DNA from: Colias croceus
Lineage: Eukaryota; Arthropoda; Insecta; Lepidoptera; Pieridae
Reading direction: 5' to 3'
Length of the DNA stretch: 64,000 bases
Assembly (NCBI RefSeq): GCF_905220415.1
Contig: NC_059550.1
Coordinates: 5,334,501-5,398,500, forward strand
Shown: in pieces, positions 32,401-43,383 of the stretch
Position numbering within the stretch: the stretch's first letter is position 1
How the letters are laid out: the number at the start of each line of letters is the position of its first letter
Made by a program: the position numbers and the translations under genes
The notes under the pieces: model-generated
The model's database searches: none
What the model saw: only the letters and a program-made list of their open reading frames with translations
Told to the model about the DNA's origin: nothing

Positions 32401-35400
32401 AGTTCAGCTTTGGACTTTCTGGCCGGGGAGAGAGGACCACACCCTGATGATTTTGTACCATATCTTCAATACATGCCTGAAACGCAGGTAAGAGGAGTGT
32501 TTATTAAATATTAACTTATAGTTAATAAATTCAAATCTTAATCTATATAAATAAACATATATCTAATATTAAATAAATAAAAATCTTAATATACATTACA
32601 AACTCCGCTAAATAATTGAAAGTAAATAAAACAGGTCAAATTTTTAACAGAATTTGAAAAGTATTTTGTGCACTATCCTCATCATAATAGCTCTTCCTCA
32701 CTAAGACGTCATGGCAACGTCGCCAGCTACGTATCCAAGTAGTTATAGTCGAGCCAATTTAATAGGCAACATTTTACGTCTATCAATTTTATCTTCGAAG
32801 AGATGTAACTTGTATAAAAACATCGATTAAAGTGAATTAATCGATACGGATTTGAAACATTTGTCAATCGAATTTATTAATTTATGATGATTTTTATTCA
32901 CAAGTAATCAATGCATTCGATTCTAGATGTCAGATTTCGATTTTTAGAGTAACATCTCTGGTATTTAAAAAGAAAAAAGGTTTATTGACACAAAATTGTA
33001 GCGACGTCAGTTCTTCAATTCAGAAATTGTTTATTGTGTTTAGAATGGTTTATCAGTAAAATGAAATCTTAAAATTACGTGTATTGGTTATTATTATTAT
33101 AAATATGTAATCATAATTTAAAAAAGTTAAGCAAATGTGCAGTTCTAACAAAACGAAATATCATGTTATTCTATGTCGTCGTTACTAGGTTACGTTGTTG
33201 AATTTTGTTGAACTGTCAAATGTTACCTATTAAAATGGCTCTACTATAGTAAGGGAATGTCGCCAAGTGAGTTAGGCTCTATACATTTCATTATTAAGGC
33301 GTGAAGCAGAGTTCAAAGATGAAGCATGGTAAAAAATTTAATACAAGTATTTTATTTCTGTGACAGATGTACCAATGGATAGGTGCAGGTCGAGATTGTG
33401 ACGCAATATTGGGCCGATTGTGTGAAAGGTGGCTTCGGGCTGCCGCACCGCCTTCGCCACCACCCAGGTTTGGGAAAATATTCATTTTTACTTATCCTTT
33501 ACATAATTTTAAAAAAGCTTAATGTACACTGTATTATGAAACAAATAAATGTTTTTTTTTTAATTTTATATATTGCAATATAATTTAAATGTGAAGTGTG
33601 TATCATATTTTTAACAGCGTTATAATTTCCATTTTTAGCAGGTACCCAACGAACTGGGTTGTTCGACAGCCAACCACTTCCGAAATAACTGAGTTCAGGG
33701 CTCAAGAACGACGTAGATTTGCAGCCGCTTCCAAACCATTTACGTACATCCAGTATGGGTAAATATCATATATTTAAGTAGTTTAATAAATTAACTCAAT
33801 ATAACAAAGTTTTTTACAAGTGAATTTGAATAAAAGTAAAATAAATTGGAAATACTTTGCATATAAACGAACAAAGCGCACAGGAACAAGTCTCCCAAAT
33901 GAATTTTCAGTACAAGCAATGTCGTGAATGCAGCTTTAAATAGAAAAAGTGAAAACAAAATATTTCTGAACACAATTTTTCCAAGGATTTTTGTATTTGT
34001 TTTTAATGGATTTTATTCATAATCGCCTTACACATAACAAATTTGTCGAGCTCAAAAAATGTCCGAAGTGACAGTATCTATGCGTCTATTTGGCAGACTT
34101 TTTTTTGTACAAATGATTGAATATGGTTATCACGAAATAATGTGGTTAATATGCATACATGTTGTAGGTTATATATTTCGCAGGCAAATAGTATAATTTA
34201 GACGTTTACAAACGGTGTCTTCAATTTAAAATTGTTTAGCAATTTGTATTATGCCGAGAGCACAGAATACTTAATAGTAGCTAAAGCTACAGAACGTTGT
34301 GAGCGGACGAACTACGAAAAACGGGGTTCTTATTTCTGTAGTTTTAAAATAAAGCATACGTCGATTGTAAACGGCAAATTTATATAACTCGTCTGGAACA
34401 TCTACACGACACTGCTTGGGTATTTTAAATAACATCTTTCGCCTTTCAATACGCGTTTCTAGTTGTAGTACGTCTGGGACATCTACATAACGTCCCTCGG
34501 ATATAATTAATGATCCTATAATAGGTCGATTCTAGTTTATAATACGCTAATGTGTTAACTGTTAAGGGGAAGCTCCCTGAATTTTATATGAATTTGCATT
34601 AATATTCTGAAACAGGCACACATACAATCAAAATGGAACTTTAGTATATGATTTATTGGGTCTTTTTCTTTCGATGTACAAGATAGTTACGTAATTGTAA
34701 CATTTTCGATCGATTCATTTTTTATTCAAAAATTATGCCGCTTTTAAGGATTATTACATTTTTTTAAAGATTTACTTGGACTTTATGTCTAAAATAAATG
34801 TTAACAGTAAGAAAATAGAGTTAACTATCGAATCCCAATATATTTTTTCTCTAGATCAATTATTACTTTAGTTATAAACGAAATAAGAATTGAGACTTAC
34901 TATTGGAGCTCGAACGCGATCAAAGAGCGCACGCGATATTCAACTTTATTACGGCTGTATTAGCGTCTAGTACCGTAGCCGGTCTCTCAGTGCCAGAAAT
35001 GAGAAAGGGAGCCTCCTCTTAACAATGACTCCTCAAATTCCAGGTACCGTTCGGTGGTGGGTCCGGCGAGCGGCATGCGCGCGGGCGGGGGGGGCGGGGC
35101 GGGCGGCGCGGCGCTGGTGGCGGCGCAGCGCCCGCGCGCCGCCGGCTTCTTCGCGCTGCTGCGGGACGCGCTGGCCCGGCTGCCCAACGGGGAGGGCACG
35201 CGGCGGGACATACTGACGCTGCTCAAGTGAGTACATTACACCGTACCCTTGTACAATGCTGCCGCAGTTTCCTCTTCAGTTGATCGCTCGCCAGCGCGCA
35301 GCTGGCTTCTTCGCGCTGTCGCGGGACGCGTTAGCGCGGCTGCCCAACGGGGAGAGCACGCGACGGGACGTACTGACGCTGCTCAAGTATAATGTGTTCA

Positions 35401-38400
35401 TTGTAGATACACTATACAGTGCTTCACTTTGCACTTATGGACTACACACTGTAGTAATAATACTCCAGTGTAGTACACAATACATAGAAAAAGTACGGAC
35501 TATACAAAATTCACTATCCATAATACAATAAAATACGTGTTGAATTTTTCAAATGAAATGAAGTGAAAACCACCAAAAAAATAACACATTTTGCAACATC
35601 AAGTAAAAATTACCATATACCGGCTTCTTCAGAGATTTTTTCAGCAGTTTACAAACGGTTTAAAAATGTACATTACAGAATCTGTTGCGTTTGTTTTTTC
35701 TTTACTTATCGTAATTTGCACATTTACTCATATTTTGTATCACTGTAAGTAATAGAAAAAATCAACCAATATTTACAATAATAATTTTTTAACAGAATGT
35801 CCCAATGGATAATACCGTGCAGCGATCAAACGTTGGCATCGGCTATATCGGCTGCTTTGGATCGACTCGTATCTGTGAAAAGAGATCCCATCGTCAAATA
35901 CGATCAGCGAACAGCAGTTTGGACATATTTACATAGAAATAGGTAGTGTAAAATTTACGTTATTAGAATATAATATTCATAAAAAATACGACATAATTAT
36001 AAGTGTCTTTTTTATTATCATGCTGTTATTTCTGTCTGCTGTAACAAAAGTAATTATTTTATAGAACCGAAGAAGACTGGTTAAAAAGCAGCAACGCCCG
36101 AAATCGTGCGAACAAAGCACTTGCGTCAGAGCCTCCGTTACAATCTCCGCAAACACCTCATAGTGTTAGTAATGTATGTATTCAAATTAAATGTATTATT
36201 TTTACATTAAATTTAATGTCAATTTATATCTAATATCTTTGATATTTTTTGTCATTTATCAAAACAATAGCGTTTAATTAATTTGAAATTACTGAAATAT
36301 TTTGGTTAATTTAGATGGAGTTAGAAGTTGGTAGCATGGAGGAAGTCGTCGACAACGCTTCCGACAGTGACGTAGATGTCGATGACAGCGGGTCCTCAAC
36401 TTCATTGCCGCAATTATCTTCCGCTCAACTGCTGATGCAAGCCACACAAGCCACGCAACCGAAACCGCTCACACCGAAACCGAAACCAAAACTTGTCCCC
36501 ACACCGCAACGCCCGAAAACCGTTATAAAACAGTCTCCACAAACAAAGCAGACACCACAGCCGAAAACACCAAATGTTATCAAAATTAATCAAGCAAAGC
36601 CAGTGTCACAAGCAAAAACAAGTCTACTTACACCAAAACCTAAGACGAAACAGAGCGTTGTGCCGTCGAAGCCTTTAGTGAAGCAAAGTGTTCCATCGCC
36701 TAAGCAAAGTGTACAGTCACCGAAACAAATTGTTCAGTCACCAAAGCAAAGTGTGCAGTCACCAAAGCAAAGTGTTCAATCGCCGAAGCAAAGTGTACAG
36801 TCGCCAAAACCAAATCTCATTCAGGTTAAAAATTCGCAGTCCAGTGAGACACTTTCGAATGTGCCTGCAGTAGCTTCTCCACAACGATCACCAATGGTTA
36901 AGCAAAAGTCCTTACCAAAGATAGAAACGTCGCAGGTTTCGGTAAGTTCTTAATTTTTATGTAATATTGTTGATTTTATATTTTTGGGAAATTTTTTACA
37001 TTACATTTTTAAATGATCACCTAATGATAATCACTTTTGTTTATTATATCTTCAATTGCTAAAATTTACAGGCGGCTGCATCAGGGTCTTCTACACCGCA
37101 AGTATCTACAGTTTTACCAACATTGATACAAAGTAGTGTTTCCACGGCGCATCAACAGAATTCAGTCATTCAAACCTCCAAGGTAATTAATATAGTTTCT
37201 TTTCATAAATATACTTATATAGATATACTTTGTACATAATCTGACAGTCTTTTTAATCTTTTTTTTTATTTCAGGTATCACAAGTCACTCGGTCTTTATT
37301 AATAAGACCACCGGCTGTACAAACTACTGCTACGGTTTCTGCGGTCACTGTATGCACACCTTCTGCACAGGTAAAACATTTGACACTGATTTTAGATAAA
37401 ATGACACATAGACAAATGAAATTCATAATTATAAGAAAAGTGTGCACACAAAAAAGTTAGGACATATTGTATAAAATGAACAAATATTTATTGTAATTGT
37501 TTATAAAAAAAACGCATTCATAATAATTTTATCCATCCAGCTACCATCAAACGCGAGACGAGGAGTTGTAAGAGTATTAAGTCCAGCCACACCGTCATCG
37601 GGGAAATCTTTAATATCACCACGGGCACTTATGACACAACGTAAGTGATAAATTAACAATATTTTTATTTAATTTTATTTTAATTCAGGTAAAAAATTAA
37701 TATTGATATATAAATTTAATGTCATTTTATTTGTAGCAGTAACAACAGCAAAGAAGCGACCGTCGTTACCGGGGACATCATGTGTAACAACGATCGCACA
37801 GGTATAGTTAAAACTTAGAAATCGAAACAGTTTAACATATATTTTGTTGAATATAATTATTAAAAGAAATTTAATGTATTATTGTTTTAGAGTACGCCAA
37901 ATGTAACAAATGTGGTGAGCAGTTCGCCCACAGTAGTCACGACATCGATCACTACTCGCACGGTACAATTAGCCGGTGGACGAACAGTGCAGTTGTCCAA
38001 TCAAACAGTCCAACTTGCTGGTGGCCAAGCAGTTCAATTATCGGGACACACCCTTCAACTCTCCTCCTTACAACTTCCAACGCATAGCGTGCGCTTACCG
38101 AGCGGTCAAACTGTCCAATTGGCCTCCCCGCAAACAGTACAAGCAGTCCGAGCCGTTGCCCAAAAGAATACCAGTCCGAGACCGCAATCGCCAACCGTCC
38201 GACCGATCAATTCAGTTCAAATACCAGTTTCTACAGTTCAATTGACTGGCCAAACGGTACAAATAGCGGGACAAACGGTCCAATTAGCTGGCCAAAGTGT
38301 TCAACTTACTGGACATACAGTGAAATTGCCAAGTGGACAGAGCGTTCAAGTGGCAAGTCAAAGCGTTTTGCCTACACAAAGTGTGCAACTACCTTCGGGC

Positions 38401-41400
38401 CAAACTGTCCAATTAGCCAGCGATAACATACAAACGATGTTGAACACACAGAACGTTCAAATGGCAAACCAGAGCGTTCAGTTGGGTTCGCAAACTGTAC
38501 ATATAGGTAATCAAACAGTTCAGTTAGCAGGGGGTCAGACAGTACAATTGCCGAGTGGCCAAACCTTACAATTATCTAGTGGTCAGACGGTTCAGTTATC
38601 TAGTGGGCAAACCTTACAATTGGCTAGTGGACAAACATTGCAATTGGCCAATCAGACGCCGAAATCGATAGCTCAAGTAGTAAGAACTCAAACCACAGGA
38701 GAGAAGACGAATCAACCGATTGTGGCAAAACTTTTAACTAATGCACAGGTGAGTAATTTTAATATTAGCTTACTAAAATTTTTGATTTCACAAGCAGGAT
38801 ATCTAGTAAACTTAAAGCTATATATGATGTCGTAATAATAAAACAATGACTAGCGCAACAATCAAGAGCGCAATATTTGAAACAACATTGTTACGACATC
38901 TAAATCGCGAATGAAACGCGAATTTGACTGTTTAGCATACAGCATTTATAAACTTTTTCCATTTCTTTTAGTTTGTGAAGGTTAAATACCAGCTGTTCTG
39001 TTTTCAATTTGCAGGGTCAAATGATATCTCTCGAGGGTGTAATGGGTAGAGGTGGTGTGGGCGTGGGCGTGGGGGCTGGGCGTGGTCGTGGCGTGCGTGT
39101 GCTGTCTCCCGCCACTCGACTCGCGCGACCCGTGCTGCTCACGTCCAAGCCGCTGCATAATATTATACTGCAGGTGCGTGTGAGATATCTTTAGAATAAG
39201 GTTTTAAACTTGTCATATAACTTTACTAGATACTTAAGGACATTTTGTTAAGATGATGTTATTAAAATTGAAGAACACGAAGTCGTTATAAGAAAAATGG
39301 TGAAAATTTTGATTACTTTAGATTTCTGTTTATATATATTTTTCTCGCAGATATCAAATTTATGTGAAAAATTTTCACACAAGTTTTATAGACATCAGTT
39401 TGAAAATATAATGTTTTACAGCAAAGTGATGGGAGCGCCATAAGAGTACCGGCGAGTAGTGGAGCACCGACGTCGCAGACTATCGTTATAAGCAATATTG
39501 GTGAGTGCAATGTATTTAATATAAAATATTGTGAACAATAATTAGATATCCATACTAATATTATAAATGCGAAAGTTACTCTGTCTGTCTGTCTGTTACT
39601 CAACAGACAAACAGACAGAGTAACTTTCGCAGCTTAGGCGTGATTGAGTAATCACGCCTAAGCTACTGAACCAATTTGCATGAAATTTGGTATGGAGATA
39701 TTTTGATACCCGCGAAAGGACATAGGCTACCTTTTATTGCTAAATATGTACCACGGGCGAAGCCGGGGTGGACCACTAGTTTTCTATAAAGGTCTAATTT
39801 AAATCTATGATTATTTTGATAATTATTTAACGATTGTGATTATTCGAAGCAAAAAAATCGTAATTGACAAGAATAATCCATATAATATGAATTATGAAAA
39901 TAATTACATTTATAATACAGATTAATGAATTGAATTAATGAAATGAATGCTTTAATGCTTTTTATGAGTTATTCAAACTGTTTTATGATCTCTGTTTTCC
40001 TATTATTAAGATAAAGAGAAGTACAGGACAATCTAATCTTAACTGGATAACAAAAGGATTGAAGAAATGTTGTATAAGAAAGCGACAACTTTATCTTAAA
40101 AATATATATATATTAAAAAAATATATACTCATAGTTGGAATCATTATGTGAAATATAAAAATATACTAAAAAGGTGCATTCTTAAGTCAAAACAAATTCA
40201 AAGTGAAAAATTTATTAAATTGGCAAAAAATAAGAACAAAGCTTTATGGCAAATGATATCTAATAATATTAATGACGAAACTAATATTACAGAAATTGAA
40301 GAGATTGTAGTTAATAATAAAATATACAACTCAATGAATGAAATTTGCGAACAGTTTAATAATTTTTTTATTGACATCACAAATCAAACGAAATTTAATT
40401 TTGATGTAAATGCCATAAAAAAGACTTTGACTACAGAAAGTTGCAATACTATTTTCTTAACACCTACAAACAGTATCGAAATTTGTAAAATAATAAAATC
40501 ACTTAATAACACTAATTCAGTAGGAACAGATGGAATAAGTACAAAAATATTAAAATCCTGCAGTAACCATATTTGCGAACCGTTGTCTTTTCTTGTAAAT
40601 TTATCGATGGAACAGGGAACTTTTCCACACGCGCTAAAAACATCAGTGATAAAACCATTATTTAAAAAAGACGATCCAAAAGATATTAAAAATTACAGAC
40701 CGATAGCGTTAATACCAGTGATATCTAAAATATTTGAAAAAGTAATCTTAGAAAGAATTAGAAATTATATTGATAGAAACAAGATCTTATGTAAAGAACA
40801 GTTTGGATTTAGGAAAAATAGTTCCACTTCATTAGCATGCTTTGATATGGTGAAAGAAATAATTCAAGCCTTCATCGAAAAAAAACCCGTAAGCGCTATA
40901 TTTTTAGATATGAGCAAGGCATTTGATTTTGTAGACCATGAATTACTCTTGCTTAAGTTAGATAAATATGGTATAAGAGGAATTGCCAAAGAATGGATTG
41001 CTAGTTATTTAAAGGATAGAGATCAGTATGTGGAAGTACAACAAATAGTAAATCAATCAAGAAACGTATATAGATCAGTAAAAAAAACTAATAGATCAGG
41101 TGTACCACAAGGAAGTGTGCTCGGCCCGTTTTTATTTCTCTTGTATATTAATGACCTACCGAAATCAGTGAAACACAAATCAGTTTTATTCGCAGACGAC
41201 ACTACCCTAATTGTTAAATGTACTGAAAAGGAAACGTACGAGAGAGATATAAATGAAGCAGTTAAAAATATTGTAAAATGGTTAGAAGACAACAATCTTA
41301 AAATTAACTTATTAAAAACAAAAATAATTCAATTTTATACTAAGAATTGCTCCAAAATAAACCTAAATATAAAGTGTGATAACCAAGTAATAGAACAAGT

Positions 41401-43383
41401 AGATCATCATAAATTCTTGGGTGTTTTGTTGGATGAAGGTCTAAAATGGAACAAACACATTGATTACGTGTGTGACAGAATTAATCGTTTCGTTTACGTA
41501 TTACGGCGTCTAAGAGATACTGTTTCTATGAATGCAGCAATAAATGCTTATCATGCCTACGTTTCCTCTGTACTTTCATATGGAATCATTCTTTGGGGAC
41601 AATCTTGTGATGTGCGGAAGGTATTTGTCTCACAAAAAAAATGTATCAGAGCTCTGTGCGGTTTGAACCAAAGAGACAGTTGTAGACCTCTGTTTAGTAA
41701 ATTACGGATCCTTACTTTAACTTGCATGTACATAAGAGAAGTATGTTTATTTGTAAAATATCACCCGGAATACTTTAAGAAGAAAGGAGAAGTAAATTCG
41801 CATATGTTGACAAGATACCAAAACAAATTACATTTCCCAACGTGTAGAATCAACAAAGCTAAAAACAGTGTAACATTTATGGCTATTAAAATATATAATA
41901 AAATACCGGACAATTTCAAGGAACTACCAGTAAATCTTTTCAAAAATAAACTGACGAACTGGTTAATGGTAAAACAATTTTATGACATTGAAGAATTTAT
42001 GACTTTGAAGTAGTGTAAACTGAATTGTGTGTGATAAGTGAAGTGTGTAGTGATATAATCGTGTAAATCGTAGTGCGTTCGCGTAATTGTGAAAATTGAA
42101 TTGTGTGTACATTTAAATAATTAAACTAATCAACTTTCTTTTTTAATATTTGCACACCCAATAAATGGGTAGAATGTATTAGCCACATAATATTGTAATG
42201 AAAACATCTATAATTTGTAACTACATTCTTGCAAATAAATATAATTTGAATTTGAATTTTGAATTTGAATTTGAATTTAATAGGTAGATGTAACATCTAG
42301 TCGTAACGTGGATTTATATTACAGGAGCACAAACAGTTACGACGTCCACCACATCAGCTCCAGTTTTAAAACTACAACAGGTAAAAAGCTCCCATATGCT
42401 TGTTTATTTAATAAAACCAAATTTGGCAGAAAATTTCAGTCTCGCAATGTAAATTAAGTACATTTTAATACACAAATTAAATTACATTTTATTTAGAAAA
42501 TGAAAAGAGGAAAGCGAAAAAATTTAAATGTTTTAATTGATTATAAATTTATAGGTGAATCCCATACATCAGGTTAAACTAGCGCAGGGGATTAAAATAC
42601 AACAGGTGATCATTTATGTTTGCATGCTATTGAAATATTTGAGTACGCACGAATGAACTATGCATGCAAAAACTAACCAAAATTCATACTCTACAGTTTT
42701 AAACAGAGGCTTTGATAGTAATGGCACGCACGGATATATTTTTTTCTTAGGGAATAAAAAAAAAACGATTGTAATATAATATTATCACAAATAGTAGGTG
42801 GGTGTGTTTGTGCACCATATTTTTTAATATATTAATTAATAATTGAAAAGGTACATTTTACTAATTCAAGGAAATAAAAAATTTCTTATTTTTTTTTATA
42901 CAAAGTATTAAGGTTGAATTCATTAAAAATAGAACAGCTAGATAACACACAGAAATCCTGTTAAAATACAATGATTAATACAGTTGCGGTTAACATAAAT
43001 TAAAAAAAAATGTTCTTAAATAATAACCCTTAACAACATATTATTAAGTATCAAAATGATTTTAATTATTTTGTATCTAATAAATTCATATACATTTTCT
43101 TTTACACTCCTGCAATAAAGATATTTGAATCACATACACGTTTGTAAAAAGGCATGCAATATTCAGCTCTAAATTAATTTGCAATCCATACATACTACTA
43201 TACCTATTCAAAATTTTATTTAATATCAATAAACTTATATTTTAACAGGGTGCAGTCACAAATACATCAGTAGCGACATCTAGCGGCGTACGAAGTGTAC
43301 TAATGGACGGACAACAGTTGAAACTCGTCGGCGGTCGACATGTTTTGGCGCGATTATTGAGACCGGCTAATCCAAACCCGTGA
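29471..43383 (+). CDS. Nfrkb: NFRKB (INO80 chromatin-remodelling complex subunit), 23 exons
   Basis: Exons: 29471-29905, 29983-30276, 30510-30626, 30817-31190, 31273-31391, 31691-31924, 32375-32487, 33367-33467, 33642-33758, 35044-35226, 35796-35942, 36065-36173, 36315-36941, 37072-37182, 37275-37370, 37541-37640, 37737-37801, 37891-38748, 39015-39173, 39422-39500, 42325-42380, 42555-42605 and 43249-43383. All phases agree and the total is 1559 residues, longer than the roughly 1300 of vertebrate NFRKB. A Ser/Glu-rich N-terminus precedes a DEUBAD-type domain (about residues 36-145, LELPQDLCEDP), which in this family inhibits the UCH37 deubiquitinase. A winged-helix region lies at about 635-780 (RLPNGEGTRRDILTLLK). 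The C-terminal half is low-complexity: SPKQSVQ repeats (about 895-930) and TVQL repeats (about 1120-1390). No catalytic motif is present. Exons 9 and 17 have tandem acceptors. An intron LINE lies on the same strand. Confidence 0.92.
31983..32198 (+). mobile_element. Helitron-like element with intact ends
   Basis: A|TCTACACTAATATTATAAAG at the 5' end, a GCGGGCAAAGCCGC hairpin and GGAAAGCTAG|T at the 3' end. TC start, hairpin, CTAG end and insertion between A and T are all Helitron hallmarks. It is in intron 6 of Nfrkb and has no coding capacity. Confidence 0.75.
32744..33248. mobile_element. Short (505-bp) copy of the TATAGTCGAG transposon
   Basis: It has the same inverted ends as the element at 17812-20603, with the two flanks joined directly at an AT-rich junction near 32880-32905 (AATTTATGATGATTTTTATT). 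It lies in intron 7 of Nfrkb and has no coding capacity. It is best read as an internally deleted MITE-type derivative. Confidence 0.8.
33759..35043 (+). other. Nfrkb intron 9, no gene seen
   Basis: A 1.28-kb intron. It contains two similar blocks, CGTCTGGAACATCTACA near 34390 and CGTCTGGGACATCTACA near 34470, and otherwise nothing recognisable. Confidence 0.5.
35288..35386 (+). pseudogene. Partial tandem duplicate of Nfrkb exon 10
   Basis: About 100 bp in intron 10 repeat the 3' half of exon 10. The copy reads AAGFFALSRDALARLPNGES and then TRRDVLTLLK, against AAGFFALLRDALARLPNGEG and TRRDILTLLK in the exon. The frame is still open and the CTCAA|gt donor position is kept, although gtgagt has become gtataa. 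None of the upstream AG acceptors has the phase needed to join exon 9 or exon 10, so it is probably not used as an exon. It could be a recent duplication in decay. Confidence 0.7.
39549..39779 (+). mobile_element. Helitron-like element with an internal palindromic rearrangement
   Basis: It runs from A|TCCATACTAATATTATAAATG to GGGCGAAGCCGGGG and CCACTAG|T, in intron 20 of Nfrkb. The segment 39569-39665 is palindromic: GCGAAAGTTACTCTGTCTG is followed by its near reverse complement, then TTAGGCGTGAT-tgagt-AATCACGCCTAA. Confidence 0.7.
40018..42280 (+). mobile_element. 5'-truncated LINE with TTTGAA-repeat tail
   Basis: It carries a long reverse-transcriptase frame but no endonuclease. It ends in several TTTGAA units (about 42244-42280), a microsatellite-type tail rather than poly(A). 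RT sequence and tail suggest the CR1/L2/Daphne side of the LINE tree rather than Jockey; this is inference. The left border is uncertain and I found no target duplication. It lies in intron 20 of Nfrkb in the same orientation. Confidence 0.8.
40148..42013 (+). pseudogene. LINE reverse transcriptase, 5'-truncated
   Basis: A 621-residue open frame from 40148 (GTG, not a real start). RT motifs run in order: GTDGI, YRPIALIPVISKIFEKVI, EQFGFRKNSST, AIFLDMSKAFDFVDH, SGVPQGSVLGPFLF and the catalytic FADDT box. A thumb and C-terminal region follow to a TAG stop. Sequence typical of the part just upstream of RT (NWITKGLKKCCIRKRQLYLK at 40041-40100) is present in another frame. A 2-nt shift in the AT repeat at about 40100-40130 therefore broke the frame after insertion. 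The endonuclease domain is missing, so the element cannot be autonomous. Confidence 0.85.

Noticed and set aside
35025..35236. Other frames of Nfrkb exon 10 as separate genes
   Set aside because: High GC content removes stops in every frame; only the frame joined to exons 9 and 11 is consistent.
37952..38245. Overlapping open frames within Nfrkb exon 18 on both strands
   Set aside because: They are by-products of the repetitive codons of the real frame, which joins its neighbours in phase.
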